A stretch of DNA of 22,181 nt from an uncultured Acetatifactor sp. GTDB lineage: Bacteria; Bacillota; Clostridia; Lachnospirales; Lachnospiraceae. The notes under the pieces are model-generated. The model did not search any database, was not told where the DNA came from, and saw only the letters and a list, made by a program, of their open reading frames with translations. The stretch covers positions 1-22,181 of the forward strand of contig CAJTXE010000056.1 in NCBI GenBank assembly GCA_910580225.1, in the 5' to 3' direction. Numbering within the stretch: the stretch's first letter is position 1; every line of letters starts with the position of its first letter. Made by a program: the position numbers and the translations under genes. Of this stretch, positions 7,351 through 14,777 are shown in pieces.

Positions 7351-7394
7351 GGATACAACCCGGATACAATCCCGAAATGAAACCGATACAAGAG
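7351..7394 (+). promoter_or_regulatory. Phased GATACAA direct repeats, candidate activator site
   Basis: GATACAA occurs at 7352-7358, 7363-7369 and 7385-7391, spaced 11 and 22 bp apart. The block reads as four tandem 11-mers of which the third is degenerate. Repeats in helical phase about 105-145 bp upstream of the lipoprotein start at 7498 suggest a cooperative protein-binding site. The binding factor is unknown. Confidence 0.4.
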
Positions 7395-7497
7395 AACGGT
7401 AAAATCATCTGAAAAATACGGCTGTGCATGCGGGCAGAAAGTATTTGAAGTACATTCCGGGGTAGCACAGGGAAAGTATCGGAGGGGTAAGGAAATC

Positions 7498-9876
7498 ATG
7501 AAAAGGAAAAGGAGCAGAATCATTGCTGCAGCGGCTGTCCTGGGGCTTGTCATAACAGGATGCGGCAGAGGGGATGCAGACAGAGGGCAGGAATCCCCGG
7601 AGGGCCTGTCGAACATGGGAATTGATATCAATAACGGCGTGGAAGGCGGTACAGGAAAAACGGCCGGGGACAGTGATGCAGGAGGCAGGGATGGGGAAGG
7701 TGCAGCGGGCAATGCAGGCAGCAGCGGCGGGGAGGATGGTCCCGTCACCTGGCAGGCAGCCTGGTTTTCCCTGGAGAACGCCTATACGCAGGTCTTGCAG
7801 TCGGACGGGGCATTTTACGGATTGTGTGACAGGAACGGCGGGGCACAGCTGGACAGAATCGGGAGGGAGAGCCTATCCGTGGAGGGAACGGTTCCGCTGC
7901 AGGATGGGGCGCTGGAGTCCGGCCTGGCTGCAGACAGGGAGGGAAACCTATATGTGCCGGCAGCGGGGGAAGCGCCGGGACTGTGGAAGATTGACGCCCG
8001 GAGCGGTTCCGGGGAGTATGAAAAGATAGAACTGGAAGACTGCTCTGACAGGAACGATCTGTTCTTAAAGGGCATCGGCACAGATTCACAAGGGTATTCT
8101 TATATCTGGTGCGGCCTGATGATTCCGGAGGTGGAGAACAGGAATGGCGTGGAATCGGAAGTATGGCATATGGCGGACCGGGTTTATGTGAAGGACGGGC
8201 AGATGAAGACCGTTTTTTACCAGGATATTGCGGATATGTCAGGGGTGGATGTGCTGTACTTCCAGATTGACGGGCAGGGCAGACCGGGCTTTCTGGTGAA
8301 GGATCAGACGGAAATTCTGCTGCAGGAAATCGATACGGCCAATCAGAAATTAAGGGAGCCGGAGAGACTGGGAACAGCCTTTGACTGCTTCGGCATGGAG
8401 GATGCAAATATTCCGGAACATCTGACCTACACAGGCGCAGGCTGGCTGTACTGCCGGGATAATCGCCTTTACGAATTCCGGTATGAGGAGCAGGAAAAGG
8501 TCCAGGTACTGGATTTGACAGCCTACGGGCTTTTGTCCTCGGATATTGTGTTTCTGGGAAAGGGGGAAGATCAGATTGATGTGGTTCGCCGGGGAGAGCA
8601 GTCCGATTCCCTGGAACTGGCTGTCTTTACGCCGGGCAGAACGGACAAGACCATCGTGAGCCTTGGGGTGACCATGGCGGCACAGGATCTGGAGGCGGCA
8701 GTGGCCCGGTTTAACCGGGAAAGCGCCGGATACCGGGTGGAAACAGTGGATTATTTCAGCCGGGAGGGAAGCTATGAGGACGCCTGTGAACAGCTGAAAC
8801 TGGATGTGGTTACCGGAAAGGCGCCGGATATTATCGCCGTCTCGGGAGTGGATTACCGGATCTTTTCCGGGAAGGGCGTGTTGGCGGATCTGTACGGCTT
8901 TATGGAGGAGGACGGGGAGTGCTCCAAAGACAGGTTGGTACAGTCCGTGCTGAAGGCCTGTGAGGAGCAGGGGCATTTATACAGCATTTCTCCTTCGTTC
9001 CAGATCCATACCATATGGGGATACGCAGATGTGACCGGGGGAAAGAGCGGCGTCACTTTTTCGGAGCTGCTGGGGATATTGGAAGACAACGGAAAGGATT
9101 TCAATGCCATAGGCGGTTTTTCCGCAGACGAACCTGTGCTGACCAGGCTCTGCAGCGCAGCCATGGATGAATTTGTGGACTGGGAGACGGGAACCTGTGA
9201 ATTTGACGGGGCGTATTTTAAGGAAGTGCTTTCCTTTGCCAAAAACTATCATCCCGCAGGCGGAGACTGGAGCTATCTGCAGGGAATCCGGAACAGGGAG
9301 CAGGTGCTTACCGCAGGCATGATTTCCAGTGTGGCGGATTATCAGCTGGAAAAGGTCATATATGGCGGGAATCTTGGTTTTCTGGGCTATCCCGGAGCAG
9401 GGGGCAGCGGCACGGCCATGGATTTCCGGGACAGTGCGGTGGCTGTCAACGGAAGGAGCCGGAATCAGGAAGGGGCCTGGGAATTCGTGAAGTTTTACCT
9501 GCTGCAGGGATATGACGGGCAGGGATTCCCCATGGTGCAGGAGCGCTTCGATGAGGTGATGGAAGCCGCCATGCAGGAGGCGTATGCCGACTTCGAGGAA
9601 TCCGGAAGCGAAAATAATTCCCAGAGAGAACGGATGCCCAAGGCGTATTACGGAGATGGGGACGACAGCGTCGCAGTCTATGCCGCCACCCGGGCGGAGG
9701 TAGAGGCGGTTCTGGAACTGGTGGAGAGCGTGGAAAACCGGTTTGAATTGCATGCGGACATTCAGAATATCATCAATGAGGAGGCGGAGGGGTATTTTTC
9801 CGGACAAATGGATTTGGACAGTACCGTGGACAAGATGCAGAACAGGGTCAGCCTGCTGCTGCAGGAGGCGCGGTAG
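7498..9876 (+). CDS. Large extracellular solute-binding lipoprotein 1
   Basis: A 792-residue predicted lipoprotein. The signal peptide ends in lipobox VITGC with Cys22, followed by a Gly/Asp-rich linker to about residue 75. Residues about 80-380 form an N-terminal region rich in short strands (YTQVLQSDGAFYGLCDRN, FQIDGQGRPGFLVKDQ), possibly a beta-propeller. Residues about 385-792 resemble an ABC solute-binding protein (LEAAVARFNRESAGYRVE, VTGKAPDIIAVSG, FVDWETGTCEFD, EGAWEFVKFYLLQ, and a C-terminal MQNRVSLLLQEAR helix). ATG 7498 follows GGAGGGGTAAGGAA. It is homologous to the next gene, 40 bp downstream. No permease or ATPase gene is nearby, so the uptake partner and ligand are unknown; a carbohydrate or a signalling ligand is possible. 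Confidence 0.85.
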   Translation: MKRKRSRIIAAAAVLGLVITGCGRGDADRGQESPEGLSNMGIDINNGVEGGTGKTAGDSDAGGRDGEGAAGNAGSSGGEDGPVTWQAAWFSLENAYTQVLQSDGAFYGLCDRNGGAQLDRIGRESLSVEGTVPLQDGALESGLAADREGNLYVPAAGEAPGLWKIDARSGSGEYEKIELEDCSDRNDLFLKGIGTDSQGYSYIWCGLMIPEVENRNGVESEVWHMADRVYVKDGQMKTVFYQDIADMSGVDVLYFQIDGQGRPGFLVKDQTEILLQEIDTANQKLREPERLGTAFDCFGMEDANIPEHLTYTGAGWLYCRDNRLYEFRYEEQEKVQVLDLTAYGLLSSDIVFLGKGEDQIDVVRRGEQSDSLELAVFTPGRTDKTIVSLGVTMAAQDLEAAVARFNRESAGYRVETVDYFSREGSYEDACEQLKLDVVTGKAPDIIAVSGVDYRIFSGKGVLADLYGFMEEDGECSKDRLVQSVLKACEEQGHLYSISPSFQIHTIWGYADVTGGKSGVTFSELLGILEDNGKDFNAIGGFSADEPVLTRLCSAAMDEFVDWETGTCEFDGAYFKEVLSFAKNYHPAGGDWSYLQGIRNREQVLTAGMISSVADYQLEKVIYGGNLGFLGYPGAGGSGTAMDFRDSAVAVNGRSRNQEGAWEFVKFYLLQGYDGQGFPMVQERFDEVMEAAMQEAYADFEESGSENNSQRERMPKAYYGDGDDSVAVYAATRAEVEAVLELVESVENRFELHADIQNIINEEAEGYFSGQMDLDSTVDKMQNRVSLLLQEAR

Positions 9877-9916
9877 GAAACTTTTAAAACAAACGAAAGG
9901 CAGTGAGGCGTCCTAT

Positions 9917-12253
9917 ATGAAAAGACAGAGAAAAATCAGTTTCCGGTATTTTGCAGTCTGTCTGACGGTGTGCGTCAGCCTGCTCCTGACGGCATGCGGG
10001 AAGGACAGTGCCGCGGGTGGCGATGGAGAGGCAGGAAGCGGGGAAGCAGAAAGGCAAGTGACGGGAGGGAGCGAATCCGGGGAAAGCATTGCTTCCGGAA
10101 CTCCCGGGAGGGAATGGGTTTATGTACCCGAGGTGATTACGGTAGGGGACTCCAGGGCGGATTATGACGGGATGGGGTTGGTGGGAGACGAGATCTGTTA
10201 TATTTCCATGAGCGGTGAGGCAGAGGATGAGGCGCAGAAAATATGCCGGTATTCCTTAACTGACAGGGAACTGGACAGGCTTGACATCCAGTGGCCCCTG
10301 GAAGAGAAAAGACTGGAAATCTGTTCTTATGTTTTTGCGCCGGATTACAGTGTATGGCTGATTGTAAATGCCTATTCCGCTGATTATGGTCAGTTAAAGC
10401 GTTATCTGTGCAGGTTTGATTCGGAAGGAAAGAACCTGTTTTATCAGAATGTTACGGAGGAAATGGGCAGGGGCAGCTATGTGGGCGATATGGTATTGGA
10501 CGGACAGGGCCGGATTTATGTTTTTACCAGTGAGTATGCGCCGGGAGAGGAAGCGGGAGTCTGGCTGTATACGGAGGAGGGAAGCTATCAGGGAGAGCTG
10601 TCCTTCGGTGTTTCGGAAACAGCTGTGGTTCGGGGAACGGTAAACGGGGAGGCGGACAGGTTGTATGTCTGTATCAGCGAAGGGGAAAACCCGGACCATT
10701 GTACTGTGTGGGAGGTGGATTTTCAGGAAAAAAAACTGACGGAGGTGATGGAGGATTTCCCGAATGTCAAAGGATTCTGTAAGGGAAACGGAACTGAAAC
10801 GGGCCTGAATGGCCTCCTGCTTTATGACGACAAACTTGTCTGCAATTACGGTTTTTCCGCCCATGAAAATGGTTCCGGACAAACCCTGGAGGAACTGTTT
10901 GCCTGGACGGACAGCGATATCAACGGGTATTTTGTGGAAAGTATGGGCGTTCTGGAAGACGGCAGATACTATGCCGCAGTGGAGGACTGGGAAAATAACG
11001 ACAGGTGTATAGTGATCCTGCAGAAAACAAAGGCAGCGGAGGCGGTGCAGAAGGAAAATATCACGCTTGCCGCCGTGAACGGGGGAAGCAGTCTCACGGC
11101 CCTGGCGGTGAAATTCAACAGGAGCCAGGTACAGTATCATCTTGACCTGAAAAATTACGATTCCTTGACGGATTTGTACAATGTCATCCTGACCAGAGAA
11201 CCCATAGATCTCATTGATTTATCCGGGGTCAACATAGAGAGTCTGCTGCGACAGGGGATCCTGGAAGATCTGCGGCCCTGGGTGGAGCAGTCGGAGGCGT
11301 TTGCCCCTTCTGATTTTTTGGAAGGAATCCTGGATACCTACACCGTGGACGGCGTTCTGGCGGGCATTCCCCGGACTTTTTCACTGCGGACTATGGTGGG
11401 GAAAAAGGCAGTGGCTGACGAGACCGCGCTGACGCCGGAGCGCCTGTTTGCGGCGGCAGAGGACAGTTCCGGGGCTGTTCCTGTGGGGGCGGTCACACGG
11501 GATGAGATGATGCAGTACCTTATGGCGTTCAACCAGGATGCTTTTATTGACTGGGAGACAGGAGAGTGCAGGTTTGATTCGGAGCAGTTTGAGGCCGTTC
11601 TGAAATTTGTAAGCCGATTTCCGGATACCCTGGAAAGCGGAAAGGAAGAGGAATACCTGCCGGGAAAGGTTCAAAGCGGTGAGATATTGTATACGATAGT
11701 AGATATTTACAATCTAAAGAGCCTGCAGATTTATCAGGAAATGTTCGGGAAAGAGGTCAGCCTGGGATTTCCTGCCATGGATGGACAGGGAGGAACGCTG
11801 CTTTTTCCGAAAAATGCGTTCGGAATCACTTCCATGTCGCAGCAGAAGGAAGGGGCATGGGCATTTGTGGAGAGCGTCCTGGGGGCAGAGGAGGAAATTT
11901 ACAATCTGCGTTGGATGTTGGGCGAATTTCCGTCGTTGAAGAAACATATGGATACCATCGCATCCAGTGAAATGGAAGAGGACCGTAAATGGGCGGAGGA
12001 AGGCTACGAGTTCGGCGCACGGATTTTTGAAGACGGAACAGTCATCCAATTCCATGCTTTGACCCGGGAGGAAATCGATACCATACTGGGCCTGGTGAAA
12101 CATGCAAGCCCCTACTTTTCCGCCCAGGAGGATCAGGTGCTCCGGATTATCGGCGAAGAAGCCGCCGCTTACTACAGCGGGCAGAAAAAGGCGGAGGATG
12201 TGATGAGGATTATCCAGAACCGTGTGCAGCTTTATGTCAATGAAAGCAGGTGA
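9917..12253 (+). CDS. Large extracellular solute-binding lipoprotein 2 (tandem paralogue)
   Basis: A 778-residue predicted lipoprotein with lipobox LLTAC (Cys27) and a Gly/Ser/Glu-rich linker. The N-terminal region of about 350 residues has propeller-like repeats (YVGDMVLDGQGRIYVFTSEY). The solute-binding part starts near residue 380 (ITLAAVNGGSSLTALAVKFN). It shares motifs in the same order with lipoprotein 1: FIDWETGECRFD near residue 541, KEGAWAFVES, YYSGQ and IIQNRVQLYVNESR at the end. It is therefore a diverged tandem duplicate. I chose ATG 9917, just before a typical signal peptide; the frame upstream is an overlap with gene 1. It is probably cotranscribed with gene 1. Confidence 0.85.
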   Translation: MKRQRKISFRYFAVCLTVCVSLLLTACGKDSAAGGDGEAGSGEAERQVTGGSESGESIASGTPGREWVYVPEVITVGDSRADYDGMGLVGDEICYISMSGEAEDEAQKICRYSLTDRELDRLDIQWPLEEKRLEICSYVFAPDYSVWLIVNAYSADYGQLKRYLCRFDSEGKNLFYQNVTEEMGRGSYVGDMVLDGQGRIYVFTSEYAPGEEAGVWLYTEEGSYQGELSFGVSETAVVRGTVNGEADRLYVCISEGENPDHCTVWEVDFQEKKLTEVMEDFPNVKGFCKGNGTETGLNGLLLYDDKLVCNYGFSAHENGSGQTLEELFAWTDSDINGYFVESMGVLEDGRYYAAVEDWENNDRCIVILQKTKAAEAVQKENITLAAVNGGSSLTALAVKFNRSQVQYHLDLKNYDSLTDLYNVILTREPIDLIDLSGVNIESLLRQGILEDLRPWVEQSEAFAPSDFLEGILDTYTVDGVLAGIPRTFSLRTMVGKKAVADETALTPERLFAAAEDSSGAVPVGAVTRDEMMQYLMAFNQDAFIDWETGECRFDSEQFEAVLKFVSRFPDTLESGKEEEYLPGKVQSGEILYTIVDIYNLKSLQIYQEMFGKEVSLGFPAMDGQGGTLLFPKNAFGITSMSQQKEGAWAFVESVLGAEEEIYNLRWMLGEFPSLKKHMDTIASSEMEEDRKWAEEGYEFGARIFEDGTVIQFHALTREEIDTILGLVKHASPYFSAQEDQVLRIIGEEAAAYYSGQKKAEDVMRIIQNRVQLYVNESR

Positions 12254-12388
12254 ATCCGCCCCGTGTTCCGGAAGGAGACGCTTGTGTATTCGTATGGGGG
12301 TGGCATCAGCGGGCGGAGGTTAGGCATAGGGCCGCGGATGCTCTGTTGGGAGGTGAATATCAGATCCTGATTACCGGGACAGGAAGGT

Positions 12389-13201
12389 TCAGACAGGCGC
12401 CAGGAGATGAAGTACCTCGTCAATATCCCACTGTTTGGCGGGCAGGATCACAGCCTGGGACCCGATTACCTCCTGCAGGATGCGCAGCTCCAACTGCTGT
12501 CTGTGGCGGAAGTGCCGGACAAGGTCCTCAAAGCCCTGACAGCCGTGGGCTTTTCCGTAGGGAGAGGCGGTGAGGTAATCCAGCATAAGGGGATACCACA
12601 GGGGATTCCCCTTATCGTCCGAGCGCTCTTTCCGGATAACCCGGGTGCTTTCTTCCAGATGTTCGTCATACAGATACAGCAGCAGAAAGCCTTCCCGGGG
12701 GACATCGCCGAACAGCCGGCGGTAAAAGTCCACAATGGCATCATCCTCCGACTGATGGTACAGCATTAAATCTTCTACGATATTCTGTAGAAATGCGCAT
12801 TCGGACAGGTAACCCTTTCCGGAGAAATTCCGGTACCTTGTGCGGATAATCTGTTCAAATTCCGCCAGGGATTTTCGGCCGTTATAGATTTCATACTGTT
12901 CCAGATTCTTGTGGAAGCCGGGGATGTCCGTGAGAATGGCGGTATAGGTGACGATATAATGGCTGCCCTCCCGAAAGGTATGGGCTTTGATTTCAGGAGC
13001 AAGGCTTTCGTAGCGCGCCAGTACTGCGGCATAGTCCTCCTCTGTCATCCAGGTACACCAGGCCAGCTCTACCGGGGAATAATCCCCTTCCCGGCACACA
13101 TGGAGTTCCGGCAGCCTGCGGGCAATAGCCTGAAGCAGGGTGGATTTTCCCAGGCCCTGTATTCCTTCTATGAAGATATTGTTGGTAATGTTTTTGGTCA
13201 T
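12389..13201 (-). CDS. P-loop kinase-like protein of the microcompartment cluster
   Basis: A 270-residue protein with a near-N-terminal Walker A motif (FIEGIQGLGKSTLL), followed by CREGDYSPVELAWCTWM, a helical middle and FLLLYLYDEHLEESTRVIRK. The last segment resembles the lid region of nucleoside or nucleotide kinases, but I cannot name the substrate. It is the last gene of the shell-protein/EutP operon. ATG 13201-13199 puts the P-loop at residue 11, with GGAAAAG upstream. The alternative ATG 13258-13256 would overlap the EutP-like stop by 10 bases and add 19 unconserved-looking residues. Membership of the operon suggests a role with the microcompartment, perhaps cofactor or nucleotide metabolism, which is inference. 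Confidence 0.72.
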   Translation of the reverse strand: MTKNITNNIFIEGIQGLGKSTLLQAIARRLPELHVCREGDYSPVELAWCTWMTEEDYAAVLARYESLAPEIKAHTFREGSHYIVTYTAILTDIPGFHKNLEQYEIYNGRKSLAEFEQIIRTRYRNFSGKGYLSECAFLQNIVEDLMLYHQSEDDAIVDFYRRLFGDVPREGFLLLYLYDEHLEESTRVIRKERSDDKGNPLWYPLMLDYLTASPYGKAHGCQGFEDLVRHFRHRQQLELRILQEVIGSQAVILPAKQWDIDEVLHLLAPV

Positions 13202-13248
13202 GGTTTGTCCATTCTTTTCCTGTCCGGGGGCTGCCGTGCCTGCAGGCG

Positions 13249-13740
13249 TCAGTCCCATTCGTTTAATCCCAGACTCTGTCTGTGCCTGGCCTCTTCAATG
13301 GTCAGGCGGGGCAGGTCTTCCGCCAGATATTCCAGAAGCTCGTCGATGCCGTCCCGAGTTACATTGTTGATCAGGAAAATGCGCTCGCAGCCGGCATTGA
13401 TCATCCATTGTCTGACCATGGGGATATTGGCATAGGGGGAATCGATCTTGGTAATAATGCCGATGAGAGGGCGCAGAATAAAAGAACGCAGGCTTGCGCT
13501 GAACAGGTTGAAGGGTTCGTCTGCGGCCTGGACCACGGCTACCACATCCGCCTCAAAGGAAAAGCAGGCAAGCCCCACGCTGAAGCATTTGGACTCCGCA
13601 TATTCTCCCGGAGAGTCGATGGTATCGTCCCCGGAGCTGGTATATTGTGTTTTTACATAATGAAGCTCTTCGCCCCGAAGCGCCTGGGTCAGGGAGGTTT
13701 TCCCGGCTTCGCTTCTGCCCATCAGAAATAATTTTTTCAT
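13249..13740 (-). CDS. eutP: EutP/PduV-like small GTPase
   Basis: A 163-residue Ras-like P-loop protein. It shows G1 GRSEAGKT (8-15), G3 DSPGEY (42-47) and G4 TKID (97-100). GRxEAGKTxL with DTIDSPGEY is the EutP/PduV pattern of ethanolamine and propanediol utilisation microcompartment loci, where the protein is compartment-associated but its exact role is unsettled. ATG 13740-13738 follows AAAGGGG. It sits 18 bp after the second shell protein gene and is followed by the kinase-like gene. Its association with two EutS/PduU-type shell genes supports the assignment. No ethanolamine lyase or diol dehydratase gene is in the window. Confidence 0.9.
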   Translation of the reverse strand: MKKLFLMGRSEAGKTSLTQALRGEELHYVKTQYTSSGDDTIDSPGEYAESKCFSVGLACFSFEADVVAVVQAADEPFNLFSASLRSFILRPLIGIITKIDSPYANIPMVRQWMINAGCERIFLINNVTRDGIDELLEYLAEDLPRLTIEEARHRQSLGLNEWD

Positions 13741-13758
13741 GTGCCGCCCCTTTCGGTT

Positions 13759-14187
13759 TTAGCTGCGGTGGATTTCACAGGTATGAAAATGCAGTTCCTC
13801 TCTGAAAAAGCGAACCACTTCTTCCACGGCCGTCTGCACTTCCGACAGCCTTCCGGTGAGAATCAGGGAACCACAGAACCGATCCATAAAGCCAATCTCC
13901 ACATCCGCGCTTTTCATTGCCACATCTGCAGCCACCACCACGGCTTCCCAGGGGGTAAAACGAATCAGGCCGATGGATTCTCCCCGATGATCTTCCCCTT
14001 CATGGACGCCGATATGAAGCCCCAGGTTCTGATAGACACAGGACTGGGAGACGCCGATGACATGGGCCAGGCAGACTTCTTTTCCAGGGATGCGCAGACG
14101 TGTGATGCGCAGTTTTTTATTCTTAAGCCGTTCATAATCCTCATGGAACAGCCTTTCCAACAGTTCTTTCTGTGTTATATGGGCCAT
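13759..14187 (-). CDS. BMC-domain microcompartment shell protein, EutS/PduU-type (second copy)
   Basis: A 142-residue shell protein with a circularly permuted BMC fold as in EutS/PduU. It reads RIPGKEVCLAHVIG, then SIGLIRFTPWEAVVVAADVA and VEIGFMDRFCGSLILTGRL, matching PGKxVTLAHxI, aIGIxTxTPxE and IGFLDRFxGxlxxxG of the family. An N-terminal extension of about 25 residues (HITQKELLERLFHEDYERLK) is longer than usual and could be an assembly or cargo-contacting helix. The start at ATG 14187-14185 follows AGGAAGA. It is 10 bp after the first shell gene and 18 bp before the GTPase gene. Confidence 0.9.
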   Translation of the reverse strand: MAHITQKELLERLFHEDYERLKNKKLRITRLRIPGKEVCLAHVIGVSQSCVYQNLGLHIGVHEGEDHRGESIGLIRFTPWEAVVVAADVAMKSADVEIGFMDRFCGSLILTGRLSEVQTAVEEVVRFFREELHFHTCEIHRS

Positions 14188-14197
14188 GGCATTCTTC

Positions 14198-14563
14198 CTA
14201 TCTCTTTGTGATTTTGCAGACCACATATCCCAGGTCATCCCGGAAATAATTCACGATTTCCGTCATGGCAGACATGACGTCGGAAATCTCCCCGGTGATA
14301 ATCAGGGTTCCCGTAAAGCGGTCCGCAAAGCCCAGATATACATTTCCGCTTTTGACCGCAATATCGGAGGCAATGACGGCAGATTCCGGCGGCGTCATGT
14401 TCATGATGCCGATGGCCGCGGACTGATAGTCAACCTGGGGGTTTAACCCAAGCTTCTGGTATATAATCGGCGCCGGCCCTCCCATTACATGGGCGAATGT
14501 GATTTCCTTGCCCGCCACGGTTTCCTGTACGATTCTGATGCGTTCTTCCTGTCCGTTTGCCAT
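14198..14563 (-). CDS. BMC-domain microcompartment shell protein, EutS/PduU-type (first copy)
   Basis: A 121-residue shell protein very close in layout to PduU: a short N-terminus, TVAGKEITFAHVMG, SAAIGIMNMTPPESAVIASD, then VYLGFADRFTGTLIITGEIS and a C-terminal VVCKITKR. PduU/EutS hexamers form shell facets and can be bent or capped by an N-terminal barrel. ATG 14563-14561 is preceded by GGAAGGAATGGAAGG. The open frame extends to 14806 but has no RBS or family similarity and overlaps the promoter. It is the first gene of the satellite operon. The paralogue that follows differs mainly by a longer N-terminus. Confidence 0.92.
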   Translation of the reverse strand: MANGQEERIRIVQETVAGKEITFAHVMGGPAPIIYQKLGLNPQVDYQSAAIGIMNMTPPESAVIASDIAVKSGNVYLGFADRFTGTLIITGEISDVMSAMTEIVNYFRDDLGYVVCKITKR

Positions 14564-14612
14564 CTGCCTTCCATTCCTTCCCGATAGATGCTTTTGTTGT
14601 AGTGTTAGTATC

Positions 14613-14641
14613 ATCATACTATCCGGAAAGTTTTCTGTCAA
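14613..14641 (-). promoter_or_regulatory. Promoter of the microcompartment satellite operon
   Basis: On the minus strand a perfect TTGACA (14641-14636) and TATGAT (14618-14613) are separated by exactly 17 bp, about 50 bp upstream of the first shell gene. This shows that the shell/EutP/kinase operon has its own transcription start, independent of the hemerythrin gene upstream. Confidence 0.8.
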
Positions 14642-14777
14642 GCTGAAAACCGGGGCTAAGGTGCTGGCCTGTGATAAGGTTCGGATGTTTTTGCTTTCTT
14701 GGTTTTCTTTCCAAAGTCCCGCAAAGCGACGGGATGATGATATGGAAAGTCCTACGGAAAAAATACGGAATCCATAT

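Larger units (their letters stand above)
7004..7497. other. Divergent intergenic region between MerR-like and solute-binding protein genes
   Basis: These 494 bases hold no gene. They contain the MerR-like promoter, a cluster of overlapping inverted repeats (7119-7172), and phased GATACAA repeats (7351-7394) before the plus-strand lipoprotein gene. I could not identify a convincing -35/-10 pair for the plus-strand gene. Confidence 0.6.

Noticed and set aside
8977..9807. Long minus-strand frame opposite lipoprotein 1
   Set aside because: Antisense to a strongly supported gene, no RBS and His/Leu/Pro-rich shadow composition. The same reasoning removes frames at 10394-11140, 18002-19054 and 19073-20107.
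14705..14760. Possible riboswitch or terminator (TCCCG/CGGGA stem inside CTTTCC/GGAAAG arms) after the hemerythrin-REC gene
   Set aside because: The stem is short, has no T-run and fits no riboswitch core I can recognise; it also lies upstream of the operon promoter.
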